Assembly (NCBI GenBank): GCA_028711445.1
Contig: JAQTSD010000016.1
Location: forward strand, 1 to 32,685
DNA length: 32,685 nucleotides
Direction: 5' to 3'
From: Candidatus Peribacteraceae bacterium
Lineage (GTDB): Bacteria; Patescibacteriota; Gracilibacteria; Peribacterales; Peribacteraceae
Shown piece after piece: positions 5,958 to 14,382 of the stretch. The notes below the pieces were generated by a model. It searched no databases, was not told where the DNA came from, and saw only the letters and a list, made by a program, of their open reading frames with translations. A program made the position numbers and the translations under genes. Every line of letters begins with the position of its first letter. The stretch's first letter is position 1.

Positions 5958-8447
5958 ATGAAGAAAGTATCTGCTCCAGCGGCTTCCGTGCTCGCATTCT
6001 CAAAGATGAATGACAGCGAGGTGAAGGCGGCGCTCACGGAGCATCGCATCGGCCTCACCGTTTCCGAAGCGCGCAAGGTTTCGACGATGCTCAAGCGCGA
6101 TCCGACCGTGGTGGAAGCTGTCATCTGGGGGATCCAGGGGAGCGAGCACTGCAGCTACAAATCTTCGCGAAGGTTCTTAAAGACCCTCCTCACGAAAGGC
6201 CAACATGTTATTCTCGGTCCGGGCGAAGACAGCGGTATCGTCGCGATCACCGATGCACCGAAAGGCGAGCGTTGGGGGTTCGTCGTCTCCCACGAGTCGC
6301 ACAATCACCCGTCACAGATCGTCCCGTTCGAAGGGGCGGCCACGGGCATCGGCGGTGTGGTGAGAGATGTCGTGTGCATGGGCGCACGGGTAATCGGTTG
6401 TATGGATAATCTCCGCCTCGGAGACTTGCAGACGGAGGAATCGACGGCAATCGCGAAAGAAGTCGCTCGCGGCATTGCCGGCTACGGCAATCCTCTGGGC
6501 ATCCCGAACCTCGGCGGGGATACGGTTTTCGACGCCTCGTACAACTCGAATTGTCTCGTGAACGCCATCGCCTTCGGGATCGTGAAGGAAAACGAAATCA
6601 TTCATAGCACGGTGCCCGAGGAGGCAGGCAAAGTAGGCTATGACATCATCATCGTCGGCAAGCCGACCGATTTTAGCGGCTTCGGCGGTGCGAGTTTCGC
6701 GAGCAGCTCGATGGAAGAGGATAAGCGCGAAGCCAATGCGGGCGCCGTGCAGGAGCCAAACCCTTTCCTCGAGCGGCACTTGCTCGCTTCCACCTACGCG
6801 CTCTTCGACTGGCTTGTGAAAACGGGCAATCTCCCGCGCGTGAGTTTCAAGGATCTCGGCGCCGGCGGCGTGGTGTGTGCGAGCGTCGAACAGGTGGCGG
6901 ACCGCGGCTTCGGCGCGGAAGTGGAGCTCGCCGACGTTCATGTCTCCGTTACCGGCCTCCCGGCAGAAGTGATCGCCTGCGCCGAGACGCAGGAACGCTT
7001 CTGCTGGATCTGCCATCCCGACCTCACTGCCCACATTCTCGATCACTACAACAAGGATTGGGATCTGCCATCCATTGCCGAAAACGCGCGTGCAAGCCGC
7101 ATCGGCTCTGTGACGGAAACGGGCGTCTATCACCTCACTTACCGCGGCGAAACCGTCTGTGAAGCGAAAGCACTCGATATCACCTGTGGTCTCCAATACG
7201 TGCGACCAACGAAACCTCGTCCGTCACCGAAAGCGGAACCCCTGATCCGCTGCGAGGGTGACAGGATGGAGGTGCAGCTGCCGGGTAGGTCCTTCAAGAC
7301 ACGCCTCTCTGATGTCTTTCATGCTCTCCTCTCCCACCCGTCCTACGGCTCTCCTTCGCCGGTCATCCGTCACTACGACAAGGATATCATCGGCATCTCT
7401 GTCATCGAAGCAGGTGAGGCGGATGCCGGCGTCATCGCTCCGCTGCGCGATCTGCCAAGTTTCATCCACGTCGGCACGCACCCGGGATGGGATGTGCGCG
7501 AGGAAGATCGCTTCCGGGGCGTGGCGGTGTCCGCGGACGGCCGAGGCCGCTATGGAAGGATTTCTCCATATCTGCAGGGATTCAATGCCGCAGTGGAAGC
7601 GATGCGCAACGTTGCCGCTGTCGGCGCCATCCCGCGGGCCCTCACCGACTGCCTCAACTACGGCAATCCCGAAATTCCCGAGCAGCTTTGGGAACTCGAA
7701 GAGGGTGTGCGCGGCATCGGCGATGCTGCTGCCAGCATAACCATGCGCGGCGAGCACGTACCCGTGATCTCAGGGAATGTGAGTCTCTACAATGGTCGCC
7801 CGGATGGGAGCGCCATTGACCCCACCGCCGTCGTCTGCTGCATCGGTATCCTCCCGGATGCACGCAAGGCCGTCACGATGCAACTGAAATCCGCCGACTC
7901 GCTCTTGCTTATGGTCGGTGATCGTCGTGATGAGTGCGGCGGCGGCGCGTACTACGAAGTACTCGAGTCCCTTGCCGGCACCGCGCACGATCAACTGCTC
8001 GGCTTCAGAGTACCCACTCCCGATCCGACAGAACTGTCACGCCAGATCGAACTGGTAACGTCACTCACTGATGAAGGAATGCTGCGATCTTGTCACGATA
8101 TTTCGGATGGCGGGCTCCTCCTCGCGCTCTTCGAAATGACGCTCCCTCAGCGCAAAATCGGCGGATCGATCGGCGTAAACGTGGATCTCGCTGCGCTCGA
8201 AAGCGACCTGCGCTCTGACACCCTCCTCTTCAGCGAAACGGGTGGATTCCTCCTTGAGATCGACCGGAGAAACGAGCAAATCATTCGCAAGCGAGCTTCC
8301 GCCTTGAAAATCTCCATCTGCACGATCGGCTCGACTCTGGCCACCCCCACTCTGCGCGTAAATCACGGACCAACCACTCTCCTAAACGAAGATCTGGGAG
8401 AAACCTTAAAAATATGGAATCTTGCATTGAAATCGAGATTTGAATGA
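5958..8447 (+). CDS. purL: Phosphoribosylformylglycinamidine synthase, PurL
   Basis: An 829-aa enzyme from the chosen start. It makes formylglycinamidine ribonucleotide from FGAR, ATP and ammonia in purine synthesis. Hallmarks are GSEHCSYKSSR, ILGPGEDSG, SHESHNHPSQIVPFEGAATGIGG (metal/FGAR binding, in pieces), the glycine-rich GFGGASFAS, DLGAGGVVCAS, GNPEIPEQLWEL, ISGNVSLYNG and the C-terminal CHDISDGGL. It is the small PurL type without a fused glutaminase domain, so PurQ and PurS partners would be encoded elsewhere. It is somewhat longer than the usual 740 or so residues. The frame stays open to 5796, but that part overlaps the structured RNA and lacks PurL homology. No other pur gene lies nearby. 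Confidence 0.93.
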   Translation: MKKVSAPAASVLAFSKMNDSEVKAALTEHRIGLTVSEARKVSTMLKRDPTVVEAVIWGIQGSEHCSYKSSRRFLKTLLTKGQHVILGPGEDSGIVAITDAPKGERWGFVVSHESHNHPSQIVPFEGAATGIGGVVRDVVCMGARVIGCMDNLRLGDLQTEESTAIAKEVARGIAGYGNPLGIPNLGGDTVFDASYNSNCLVNAIAFGIVKENEIIHSTVPEEAGKVGYDIIIVGKPTDFSGFGGASFASSSMEEDKREANAGAVQEPNPFLERHLLASTYALFDWLVKTGNLPRVSFKDLGAGGVVCASVEQVADRGFGAEVELADVHVSVTGLPAEVIACAETQERFCWICHPDLTAHILDHYNKDWDLPSIAENARASRIGSVTETGVYHLTYRGETVCEAKALDITCGLQYVRPTKPRPSPKAEPLIRCEGDRMEVQLPGRSFKTRLSDVFHALLSHPSYGSPSPVIRHYDKDIIGISVIEAGEADAGVIAPLRDLPSFIHVGTHPGWDVREEDRFRGVAVSADGRGRYGRISPYLQGFNAAVEAMRNVAAVGAIPRALTDCLNYGNPEIPEQLWELEEGVRGIGDAAASITMRGEHVPVISGNVSLYNGRPDGSAIDPTAVVCCIGILPDARKAVTMQLKSADSLLLMVGDRRDECGGGAYYEVLESLAGTAHDQLLGFRVPTPDPTELSRQIELVTSLTDEGMLRSCHDISDGGLLLALFEMTLPQRKIGGSIGVNVDLAALESDLRSDTLLFSETGGFLLEIDRRNEQIIRKRASALKISICTIGSTLATPTLRVNHGPTTLLNEDLGETLKIWNLALKSRFE

Positions 8448-8459
8448 GTTTATTACATA

Positions 8460-8488
8460 TTGACATAATAACATCTATATGATTTAAT
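8460..8488 (+). promoter_or_regulatory. Strong promoter of the LPQTG surface-protein gene
   Basis: TTGACA (8460-8465), a 17-nt spacer, TTTAAT (8483-8488), set in an AT-rich island. Start near 8495. An upstream in-frame ATG (8487) overlaps the -10 box and cannot be the initiator. Confidence 0.8.
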
Positions 8489-8516
8489 GAGTCCTTTTGT
8501 CATTTCCTCTTTTTGT

Positions 8517-9680
8517 ATGCGACTGCTCGCTCAACATCTCGCTCTCAAGATGGTCTTGGGTTCCCTCACGATTGCCCTCGGTCTTTCTCTGACCTCGAGT
8601 ACATCCGCATTCGGTGGATCAATGACGATCAACCAAATCAGTCCGACAACTGCCATCGGCAGCTGGAATCTTACGAAGCCGAACGGATCGGTCCTTCACA
8701 ATCAACAGCAAGTGAGCAGCCTCGTGACACCGATTGCCGCCGGAACCTATACATTGACCGTCACCCCTCCTGCAACAGCACAGACGCAGATCGTCGCCAA
8801 AGACGGTGCAGATACTCTCCGTTCTGTGGAAGATGTGACCATGTCGTTCCTTGTCACAGAAGGAGCCACGATCACCATTACGATCACCTACAGCTTCACG
8901 GGAACTATTACCGTCGATAGCAATATCCCTAACGTTCCGTTTGTGATCCGCGGAGAAGCGGATGTCATCACCTACTCCGGGTCGACGCCTGCTGTCTATC
9001 GAGCCGTTCCGTCTCAGGAATACACCGTCAGCTACAGCACAGTGGAAGGTTGTGTCACACCACGCAACCAGACACGCGCTCTGAGAGCAGATTACAAGAT
9101 CACCTTCTTCGGTGACTATCGCTGTGATTTCCCCGTGGATACCGGTGCCATCCAAACCCCCGTTGCCGAGCCTCAAGCCCCCATCGTGAAGAAACAAGAG
9201 CAAAAACTTGTACAGATCTCCCTCACAGCCAACCAAACAGAAGTCGCTCCAGGCGGCACGGTCCGCTACCGGCTCAGCGTTCGGAATCTCAGCCGCACCA
9301 CCTTGGATGATCTCGCAGTTTCCGTGCAATTCGATCCGTCGGTAATGTCCGTTTCCACTCCTGTCAATCGCGAAGGTGAAGTCCGGAGTAATCTGGTTTT
9401 ATGGACGATCCCCGCGATCTTCGCAGGCCAGACATGGAGTACAGAATTCGGAGGTACTGCAGCAAATGACCTTCAGGCCGGAACCCAACTTGAGCTGACC
9501 GCCCGCGTGGCAGGCACCGGCTTGGTCGAATCCGGCACGCCGGTTGCCAGCCTGACACACACAATCGGTGTCGCCCTGCTCCCACAGACAGGAATGCACG
9601 CGGACATTCTCTTCCTGCTTTTGTCCGCAATAGGAGCGTGCCTACTCACACTAATCCGGAACAGCAAGAATGCAGCGTAA
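8517..9680 (+). CDS. Secreted surface protein: PEGA-like module, DUF11 repeat, LPQTG anchor
   Basis: A 387-aa protein. Residues 1-32 are a signal peptide (MRLLAQHLALKM followed by a hydrophobic core ending near STSAFG). Residues 35-205 or so form a beta-rich module (QISPTTAIGSWNLTKP, GTITVDSNIPNVPFVIRG, VEGCVTP), PEGA-like in its second half, with a Cys pair. A DUF11-like repeat follows (ISLTANQTEVAPGGTVRYRL, about 238 on). The end is LPQTG (355-359), a hydrophobic helix and the tail RNSKNAA, exactly the sortase-signal layout. No sortase is in the window. The N-terminal module is shared with the next gene. The role is probably a wall-attached surface protein; its ligand is unknown. Confidence 0.82.
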   Translation: MRLLAQHLALKMVLGSLTIALGLSLTSSTSAFGGSMTINQISPTTAIGSWNLTKPNGSVLHNQQQVSSLVTPIAAGTYTLTVTPPATAQTQIVAKDGADTLRSVEDVTMSFLVTEGATITITITYSFTGTITVDSNIPNVPFVIRGEADVITYSGSTPAVYRAVPSQEYTVSYSTVEGCVTPRNQTRALRADYKITFFGDYRCDFPVDTGAIQTPVAEPQAPIVKKQEQKLVQISLTANQTEVAPGGTVRYRLSVRNLSRTTLDDLAVSVQFDPSVMSVSTPVNREGEVRSNLVLWTIPAIFAGQTWSTEFGGTAANDLQAGTQLELTARVAGTGLVESGTPVASLTHTIGVALLPQTGMHADILFLLLSAIGACLLTLIRNSKNAA

Positions 9681-9706
9681 AGATTTCACTGAGTAATCTC
9701 ATGAGG

Positions 9707-9735
9707 CGCGGCAGCATAAAGATCTGCCGCGTTTT
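9707..9735 (+). terminator. Intrinsic terminator after the LPQTG surface-protein gene
   Basis: An 8-bp stem CGCGGCAG (9707-9714)/CTGCCGCG (9724-9731) with a 9-nt loop is followed by TTTT. Confidence 0.85.
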
Positions 9736-9841
9736 CGTATTTGAAAAGAAAAACTCCCCCACCCGCTTCACTGCACACGGTCAATTGCATGTGAAAAGGG
9801 AAATGGCCAAAGTGTAGTATCGATTCCCTTCCCTCCTCTCT

Positions 9842-11143
9842 ATGAGACTGTTTCGAGCATCGACCTTCCTGATTCTTTCTGCACTTGCGATTACCGGATC
9901 GTCGGCCACCTTCGCAGCCTCCGATGATACCCTCATACTGGGAACCGGCGAAGGGACTGTCATCATTCAACAAGTCTCTCCCATTGAAGGAATTTTTGGA
10001 GAATGGACACTCATTAAACCATTCAATAAGAGTGAGAAAAATACGGGAACATATTACGAAGACCCCAAAGCCCCCACTGGCAGCTACACAATTGTTGCAA
10101 GCCCTCCCGAAGGAGCCAAAGCAAATGTGGAGGTGTTCCTTGACGATGTCTCCATCTCCATCTCCGATTATCCGCAAGCGTCTTTCACTCTCTCTGCCGG
10201 ACAAAAAATGCGCGTCGTGGTGACGTACATCTTCACGCAAGTCGGTACTGTTACCGTCATGAGTGAACCAGCAGGACTGAACTTCACCCTCAGAGGCCCG
10301 AACGGCCGAGTCCTCACAGGCATCACGCCAGCATTCTATCCGAGCATGCCACAAGGCCTCTATACTGCCGACTTCGAAAAGATCGAGGGATGTGTTTCGC
10401 CACCCCCCCAATCCAACCGCCTCATCAAAGGAGGACGCATCAGCCTCTCCATTCAAGTGGCTTGCGCCAACCTTGCAGAAACCTCCCAAGAACAAGATCG
10501 ACAAAAATCACTTAAATTCGTGAGCGTGACAGTCGATGGAACACTGGTCACCTACAAAGATGTTCCGACGAGTGCATGGTTCGCACTTTTCGTACATAAG
10601 ATGATCGCGACGGGCATCTCCACCGGCTATCGTAATGCACAGGGCACACTGACGGGCATGTACGGTCCGGAAAACGAAGTGACGCTCGGTGAGCTCGCCA
10701 AGATCGCACACAGAGTCGTCGGGATCGATGAAACGGAGACCCGCACGCAGACGGGCAATGCGCTAGCGAAAGACACATGGTCAGCCCCATTTTTCGCTTC
10801 AGCGGAAACGCATGGCTGGCTCATCTACCAAAACCCTCGCTCGGATCCCGCCCGTCCCGTAACGCGCGCAGAGGTAGTGGCTACGCTCCTGCAAGCGTTC
10901 GATGTACCCGTGAGGTGGCCCAAGGGCAAGATGTTCACGGATATCGCTATGGATACGAAATTTAGCAACTGCATCGAGACAGCGGCGACGGACGGCCTCG
11001 TCTCCGGCTTCCCCGTCGGCGAAGGAAGTGCCTTGAGCGCTTTCCGACCTGACCAGCTGGTGAATCGTGCAGAACTGGCAAAAATCGTCAGCCTCGCCAT
11101 CGATCTCTACGGCAAGAACTCGCCGGATTTCCAGCCGGAATAA
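9842..11143 (+). CDS. Secreted protein: PEGA-like module plus SLH domains
   Basis: A 433-aa protein. A signal peptide (MRLFRASTFLILSALAITG, cleavage near ATFAAS) leads into a module paralogous to the previous gene: QVSPIEGIFGEWTLIKP, GTVTVMSEPAGLNFTLRG (PEGA-like) and IEGCVSPP with a second Cys. From about residue 235 it carries surface-layer homology repeats: YKDVPTSAWFALFVHKMIA with VTLGELAKIAHRVVG, then VTRAEVVATLLQAF, and FTDIAMDTKFSNCIETAA with VNRAELAKIVSLAI. SLH domains bind secondary wall polymers, often pyruvylated ones; a pyruvyl transferase homologue lies at 17011. A TAGTAT box at 9815-9820 may be its -10. It converges with murC, the stops lying 9 bp apart. Confidence 0.85.
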   Translation: MRLFRASTFLILSALAITGSSATFAASDDTLILGTGEGTVIIQQVSPIEGIFGEWTLIKPFNKSEKNTGTYYEDPKAPTGSYTIVASPPEGAKANVEVFLDDVSISISDYPQASFTLSAGQKMRVVVTYIFTQVGTVTVMSEPAGLNFTLRGPNGRVLTGITPAFYPSMPQGLYTADFEKIEGCVSPPPQSNRLIKGGRISLSIQVACANLAETSQEQDRQKSLKFVSVTVDGTLVTYKDVPTSAWFALFVHKMIATGISTGYRNAQGTLTGMYGPENEVTLGELAKIAHRVVGIDETETRTQTGNALAKDTWSAPFFASAETHGWLIYQNPRSDPARPVTRAEVVATLLQAFDVPVRWPKGKMFTDIAMDTKFSNCIETAATDGLVSGFPVGEGSALSAFRPDQLVNRAELAKIVSLAIDLYGKNSPDFQPE

Positions 11144-11152
11144 GCCTGCTCA

Positions 11153-12433
11153 TCACGTCCCGACCAAACCGCTCGCGAGATTGGTAATATCACCAGCTCC
11201 CAAGAAAAGGAGTACATCGTGCGGTTGCAGGAGATCACTGCGCAGTCGCTGTTCTACGGCACCCAATGAACCACCAAGGAGTGCGGAGACGCCACTCCCC
11301 TTCTCGATGTCCTGCACGAATTTCTTCAAATCGACTCGTGCAGTTTCCACGTCTTTCCGCGCTTCATAGACATCGGTAATGATCACGAGATCCGCACTGG
11401 AAAACGCCTTCGTGAAAGCACCGTATAGCTTGAGTGTCCGATCATGCATGTGCGGCTGAAACACCACAACAATGCGTCGTTTCCCGTATGCCTCGCGCAG
11501 CGCCTCGATCGTGGCACGCACTTCCGTGGGGTGGTGACCATAATCATCTACGATAATGATATCGTCTCCAATCGTTCCTTTCACCTCCATGCGACGCCAG
11601 CAGCCTGCGTACCCCTTGAGTGCCCGCTGCGTAGTATCGCGGTCGAGCGCGAGCGCATCCGACAGACCAAGAACCAGTTGGGCGTTGCGCCGCATGTGTG
11701 CACCCGGGACCGAGAGCATGGGAAGAGGGAGGCCGTCCACATCAACGTTACGACGGTGTGCCTGTTGAACGATCACCGCACAATCGGAATCACCCATGTG
11801 CGTGAGGACGACGCCATCTGCAGGGAGGAGATCGATGAAGTCGATGAATGCCTGTCGATAGTCTTCCATGGAACGGAAGGCATCGAAGTGATCTCCATCC
11901 GCGGTCGTGAGGAGAATGATGTCAGGAGAGAGGTGCAGGAACGACCGCCGGTACTCGCAGGCCTCAAGGAGAAAAAGATCGCTCGTCCCTTTACGCCAAT
12001 TGCGACCACCAAGCTCTCGAAGTTTCGTTCCCACGATGATGGTTGGATCGAGACCGGCTTCGAGAAGAACCCGTGCGCTCATGGCCGTCGTCGAGGATTT
12101 CCCATGCGTGCCGCAGACAGCAACAACGCGATACTCGCGCGAGAGATCGCCAAGAGCCGCAAAGTAGGATTGGTTGGGAATCTTCAGTTCAGTGGCTCTA
12201 AGCCGTTCCGGCGCATCTGCGGGAATCGCTTCGGAGTACACAAAAAGATCTGCGTCTTTTGGCACCGCCGACCCATCTTGGGCGAGGGTCACAGTGATCC
12301 CCTGTGAACGTAGATCGGCGATGAGCGCACTCTCCGTATGATCGCTGCCGGATACGCTCTGCCCCCGGGACTGTTGAAGCGCCGCGTATGCACTCAAGCC
12401 GATGCCGCCGATGCCGCTGCAGTAAATCTTCAC
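11153..12433 (-). CDS. murC: UDP-N-acetylmuramate--L-alanine ligase
   Basis: A 426-aa Mur ligase that adds the first amino acid to UDP-MurNAc. The N-terminal Rossmann loop is VKIYCSGIGGIGLSAYA (1-17). The ATP P-loop is GTHGKSSTT (108-116). LEACEYRRSFLHLSP and the signature VDDYGHHPTEVRATIEAL are intact, and the C-terminal domain includes FQPHMHDRT. The GTG at 12433 is preferred over the longer frame to 12472 because a TATACT box (12440-12445) sits exactly 6 nt upstream, inside the longer frame, and the protein then begins right at the Rossmann strand. It is divergent from the ftsB-like gene. Confidence 0.93.
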   Translation of the reverse strand: MKIYCSGIGGIGLSAYAALQQSRGQSVSGSDHTESALIADLRSQGITVTLAQDGSAVPKDADLFVYSEAIPADAPERLRATELKIPNQSYFAALGDLSREYRVVAVCGTHGKSSTTAMSARVLLEAGLDPTIIVGTKLRELGGRNWRKGTSDLFLLEACEYRRSFLHLSPDIILLTTADGDHFDAFRSMEDYRQAFIDFIDLLPADGVVLTHMGDSDCAVIVQQAHRRNVDVDGLPLPMLSVPGAHMRRNAQLVLGLSDALALDRDTTQRALKGYAGCWRRMEVKGTIGDDIIIVDDYGHHPTEVRATIEALREAYGKRRIVVVFQPHMHDRTLKLYGAFTKAFSSADLVIITDVYEARKDVETARVDLKKFVQDIEKGSGVSALLGGSLGAVEQRLRSDLLQPHDVLLFLGAGDITNLASGLVGT

Positions 12434-12493
12434 GAAAGAAGTATACAAGGCACTCCCTACTCCCTCCACCAAGAAACGAGTAATCTATGCCGC
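12434..12493. promoter_or_regulatory. Back-to-back leaderless promoters, murC and ftsB-like gene
   Basis: Only 60 bp separate the two GTG starts. Minus strand: TATACT (12440-12445), then 6 nt to the murC GTG. Plus strand: TAATCT (12481-12486), then 7 nt to the GTG at 12494. No clear -35 boxes are seen. Confidence 0.5.
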
Positions 12494-12940
12494 GTGCCCT
12501 ACCAGAATATCGAACCTGTCAGCAAGCAGCTCACCATCGTGGTGGGTCTGACAGTCGTCGGATTTATGGCATTCGGTCTCGCGCTCTCTTACTACCGCAA
12601 CATTCTGTTCGACCAGCGCCTCGAAACGATCCGGGGGCAAAACAATCTCTTAAAGCAGGACATGGTTCTCGGATACCGGAGTCTTGAGTACTACCGTTCC
12701 AGCCAATATAAGGACAAATATGCGAAGGAGAATCTCGGCCTGCTCAATCCCGGAGAGAAGGTTCTCATCTTGAAGAAACAGACAATGCCGCTTTTGGCGG
12801 AAGATCTTGAGGCGACAGCTGCCTCTGCCCAGCGTGAAGCGGCCTTCTTCGAACACCTGCGTGTAATCCCCATCCTCGAACACTGGAGCCTGTATCTCTT
12901 CCACCGCGACAAAGTGGAAGAGTTGAAGAAGGGACTTTAG
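12494..12940 (+). CDS. Septum formation initiator (FtsB/DivIC family)
   Basis: A 148-aa bitopic protein. A short cytoplasmic start (VPYQNIEPVSKQ) leads into a membrane helix LTIVVGLTVVGFMAFGLAL (about 13-31), then a helical coiled-coil-like stretch and the family motif YAKENLGLLNPGEKVLILK, matching the FtsB/DivIC 'G.v.pgE.v..i' pattern. Such proteins bridge FtsL and the septal peptidoglycan synthase complex. It has a longer C-terminal tail than FtsB. The start is uncertain: the frame is open to 12338, but that part is antisense to murC. The GTG at 12494 fits a -10-like box 7 nt upstream. Confidence 0.82.
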   Translation: MPYQNIEPVSKQLTIVVGLTVVGFMAFGLALSYYRNILFDQRLETIRGQNNLLKQDMVLGYRSLEYYRSSQYKDKYAKENLGLLNPGEKVLILKKQTMPLLAEDLEATAASAQREAAFFEHLRVIPILEHWSLYLFHRDKVEELKKGL

Positions 12941-13008
12941 TCATGAGAAGCAAACCTACAATTTTTCTCTCGTGGCTCTCTTTTTCCTTAATTGCGCTCC
13001 AACCATGG

Positions 13009-13040
13009 GTTCCGGTGAAGCCACGCACGGCTTCACGAAC
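13009..13040 (+). terminator. Possible terminator of the ftsB-like gene
   Basis: GTGAAGCC (13015-13022) pairs with GGCTTCAC (13029-13036), extended by GTTC/GAAC. An AT-rich TTATATATAAT follows rather than a pure T run, so it is weak. The rest of 12941-13082 shows no gene. Confidence 0.4.
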
Positions 13041-13082
13041 TTATATATAATAGCCTGCAATGTTCCCGGACGCCGCATAAAT

Positions 13083-13105
13083 AAAACAGGCGCTTGCGGC
13101 GCCTG
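13083..13105 (-). terminator. Terminator of the initiator tRNA gene
   Basis: Minus strand: CAGGCGC-CGCAA-GCGCCTG (13087-13105) followed by TTTTAT. It lies 16 nt beyond the CCA end of the tRNA. Confidence 0.8.
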
Positions 13106-13120
13106 CGGCATTTATGTACA

Positions 13121-13197
<77 letters not shown>

Positions 13198-13209
13198 ACG
13201 TGCAGAGAT

Positions 13210-13260
13210 ATCATGCATTAGAAAGATTTTTCTTGCAAGGAAAAGGAAGATCAGTATAGT
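13210..13260. promoter_or_regulatory. Bidirectional promoter sharing one palindromic -35 (TTGCAA)
   Basis: The self-complementary TTGCAA at 13233-13238 has a rightward partner TATAGT (13255-13260, 16-nt spacer) for rpmA. It also has a leftward partner CATGAT (13210-13215, 17-nt spacer) for tRNA-fMet. Both give starts a few nt before the gene. Confidence 0.65.
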
Positions 13261-13269
13261 ACCTCCGCT

Positions 13270-13554
13270 ATGGCTCATAAGAAGGCTGGCGGTTCTACCG
13301 CAAACGGCAGAGATAGCGTCGCCAAGCGGCGCGGCGTGAAGCGCTTCGGCGGGCAAATCGTATCCGCAGGGGAGATCATCGTGCGCCAGAAGGGTCTCAA
13401 ATTCCACCCCGGAAACACCACCCATCTCGGCAAGGATTGGACGATCCACGCATCGATTGACGGAGTCGTCTGCTTCTCCGAACGCCGCAAGGAGAAGTTC
13501 AATGGACGCATCGAACGCTGTACTTTCGTGCACATCGAACCGGTCAAAAAGTAA
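13270..13554 (+). CDS. rpmA: 50S ribosomal protein L27
   Basis: A 94-aa protein of normal L27 length. The N-terminus [16 protein letters not shown] reaches the peptidyl-transferase centre. [22 protein letters not shown] (in parts) and [17 protein letters not shown] are the family core. It begins directly as MAHKK, without the cleavable extension found in Firmicutes. The TATAGT box ends 9 nt before the ATG, so the leader would be only 2-3 nt. There is no rplU next door, although rplU-rpmA is the usual pair. Confidence 0.96.
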   Translation: MAHKKAGGSTANGRDSVAKRRGVKRFGGQIVSAGEIIVRQKGLKFHPGNTTHLGKDWTIHASIDGVVCFSERRKEKFNGRIERCTFVHIEPVKK

Positions 13555-13650
13555 GAGCCTGAGGAATCAGATGGTTCGGAGAAGTGAGAGGAGGAACGTT
13601 TATTTCTTGAATCTTCTGACTCCACTGTTTCCTCCCGAACGTCACCGGAG

Positions 13651-13662
13651 TACGATCTCGTC
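13651..13662 (+). promoter_or_regulatory. Leaderless -10 box of the gene at 13663
   Basis: TACGAT (13651-13656), 6 nt, then ATG 13663. A weak TTTCCT lies at -35 distance (13628-13633). Confidence 0.5.
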
Positions 13663-14361
13663 ATGTCAGACATGCCACTTGGTCCTGAAAGTTTTGCCCC
13701 CGGCGAGAGCGCAGGCGGCGCACCCGAACAACTGAGCGAGGAAGCAAAACAGCGCTTCGCGGCTGCGGCTGCCGGTATGCAACAGATCCGCCGCGAGGAG
13801 AGGAAGTCGAAAAAACGTGACGATCAAGTGGCCCGTGCCATCGTCCAGTTTCTCGGCACCGACGAGCACGCACACCTCTTCGTTCTCATTTCGCGCCTCG
13901 TCGCTCGCGACTGCCCGAGCATCTTCATTCTCGCCATTGTCTCCCTCATCCATAACGGATGTTTGGAGACCGTCCGCGAGTACCTGAAAGACACCACCCA
14001 GGCCACAGGCCAACAGACAGTGGACGAGACCATGGCACTTATGAAAGGAGGCGAATTGGACGTACAGACGAACCGCACGCTCGTAGAGTGGATCACACGA
14101 ATGCAGCTCGTGCTGTCGCTCACACCGGAGCAAATCCTCCTGAGGCTCATGATCGATGACAAGAATGTGGATGGCACCGTGCTGCAACTCGCAACATTTG
14201 TTCTGCAGGAATTCTTCGCCAAGCGTAAGCGCCAAATTTCCTTCGAGCGCATTCAGCCGCTTACGGCGAGTATCCTGCAAACAGTCTTCCAGCCGTTCAT
14301 CGGCGGTGTCCGTAAGATCCTCCTCGCCCGCGCGCAGGAAGGGGCTCAGGAGGAGGAATAG
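13663..14361 (+). CDS. Helical cytoplasmic hypothetical protein
   Basis: A 232-aa protein I do not recognise. There is no signal peptide. A disordered, Ala/Gly/Glu-rich start (about 1-35) is followed by a basic patch RREERKSKKRDD (about 43-54). The rest is predicted all-helical, with hydrophobic helices such as LFVLISRLVARDCPSIFILA and ILQTVFQPFIGGVRKILLA that look more like buried or amphipathic helices than membrane spans. The tail is acidic. Codon use resembles its neighbours, and the frame is supported by the leaderless -10 box, so it is a real gene. It may be lineage-specific. Confidence 0.75.
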   Translation: MSDMPLGPESFAPGESAGGAPEQLSEEAKQRFAAAAAGMQQIRREERKSKKRDDQVARAIVQFLGTDEHAHLFVLISRLVARDCPSIFILAIVSLIHNGCLETVREYLKDTTQATGQQTVDETMALMKGGELDVQTNRTLVEWITRMQLVLSLTPEQILLRLMIDDKNVDGTVLQLATFVLQEFFAKRKRQISFERIQPLTASILQTVFQPFIGGVRKILLARAQEGAQEEE

Positions 14362-14382
14362 AAATTGAAAAATGTTCCATTT

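Noticed and set aside
5585-6124. 179-codon open frame on the minus strand
   Set aside because: It runs antisense through the structured RNA and the start of purL, shows no family motif, and helical RNA genes often give open antisense frames.
12338-12493. Longer N-terminus for the ftsB-like protein
   Set aside because: It would run antisense through the murC start and both promoters; the membrane helix should lie close to the N-terminus.
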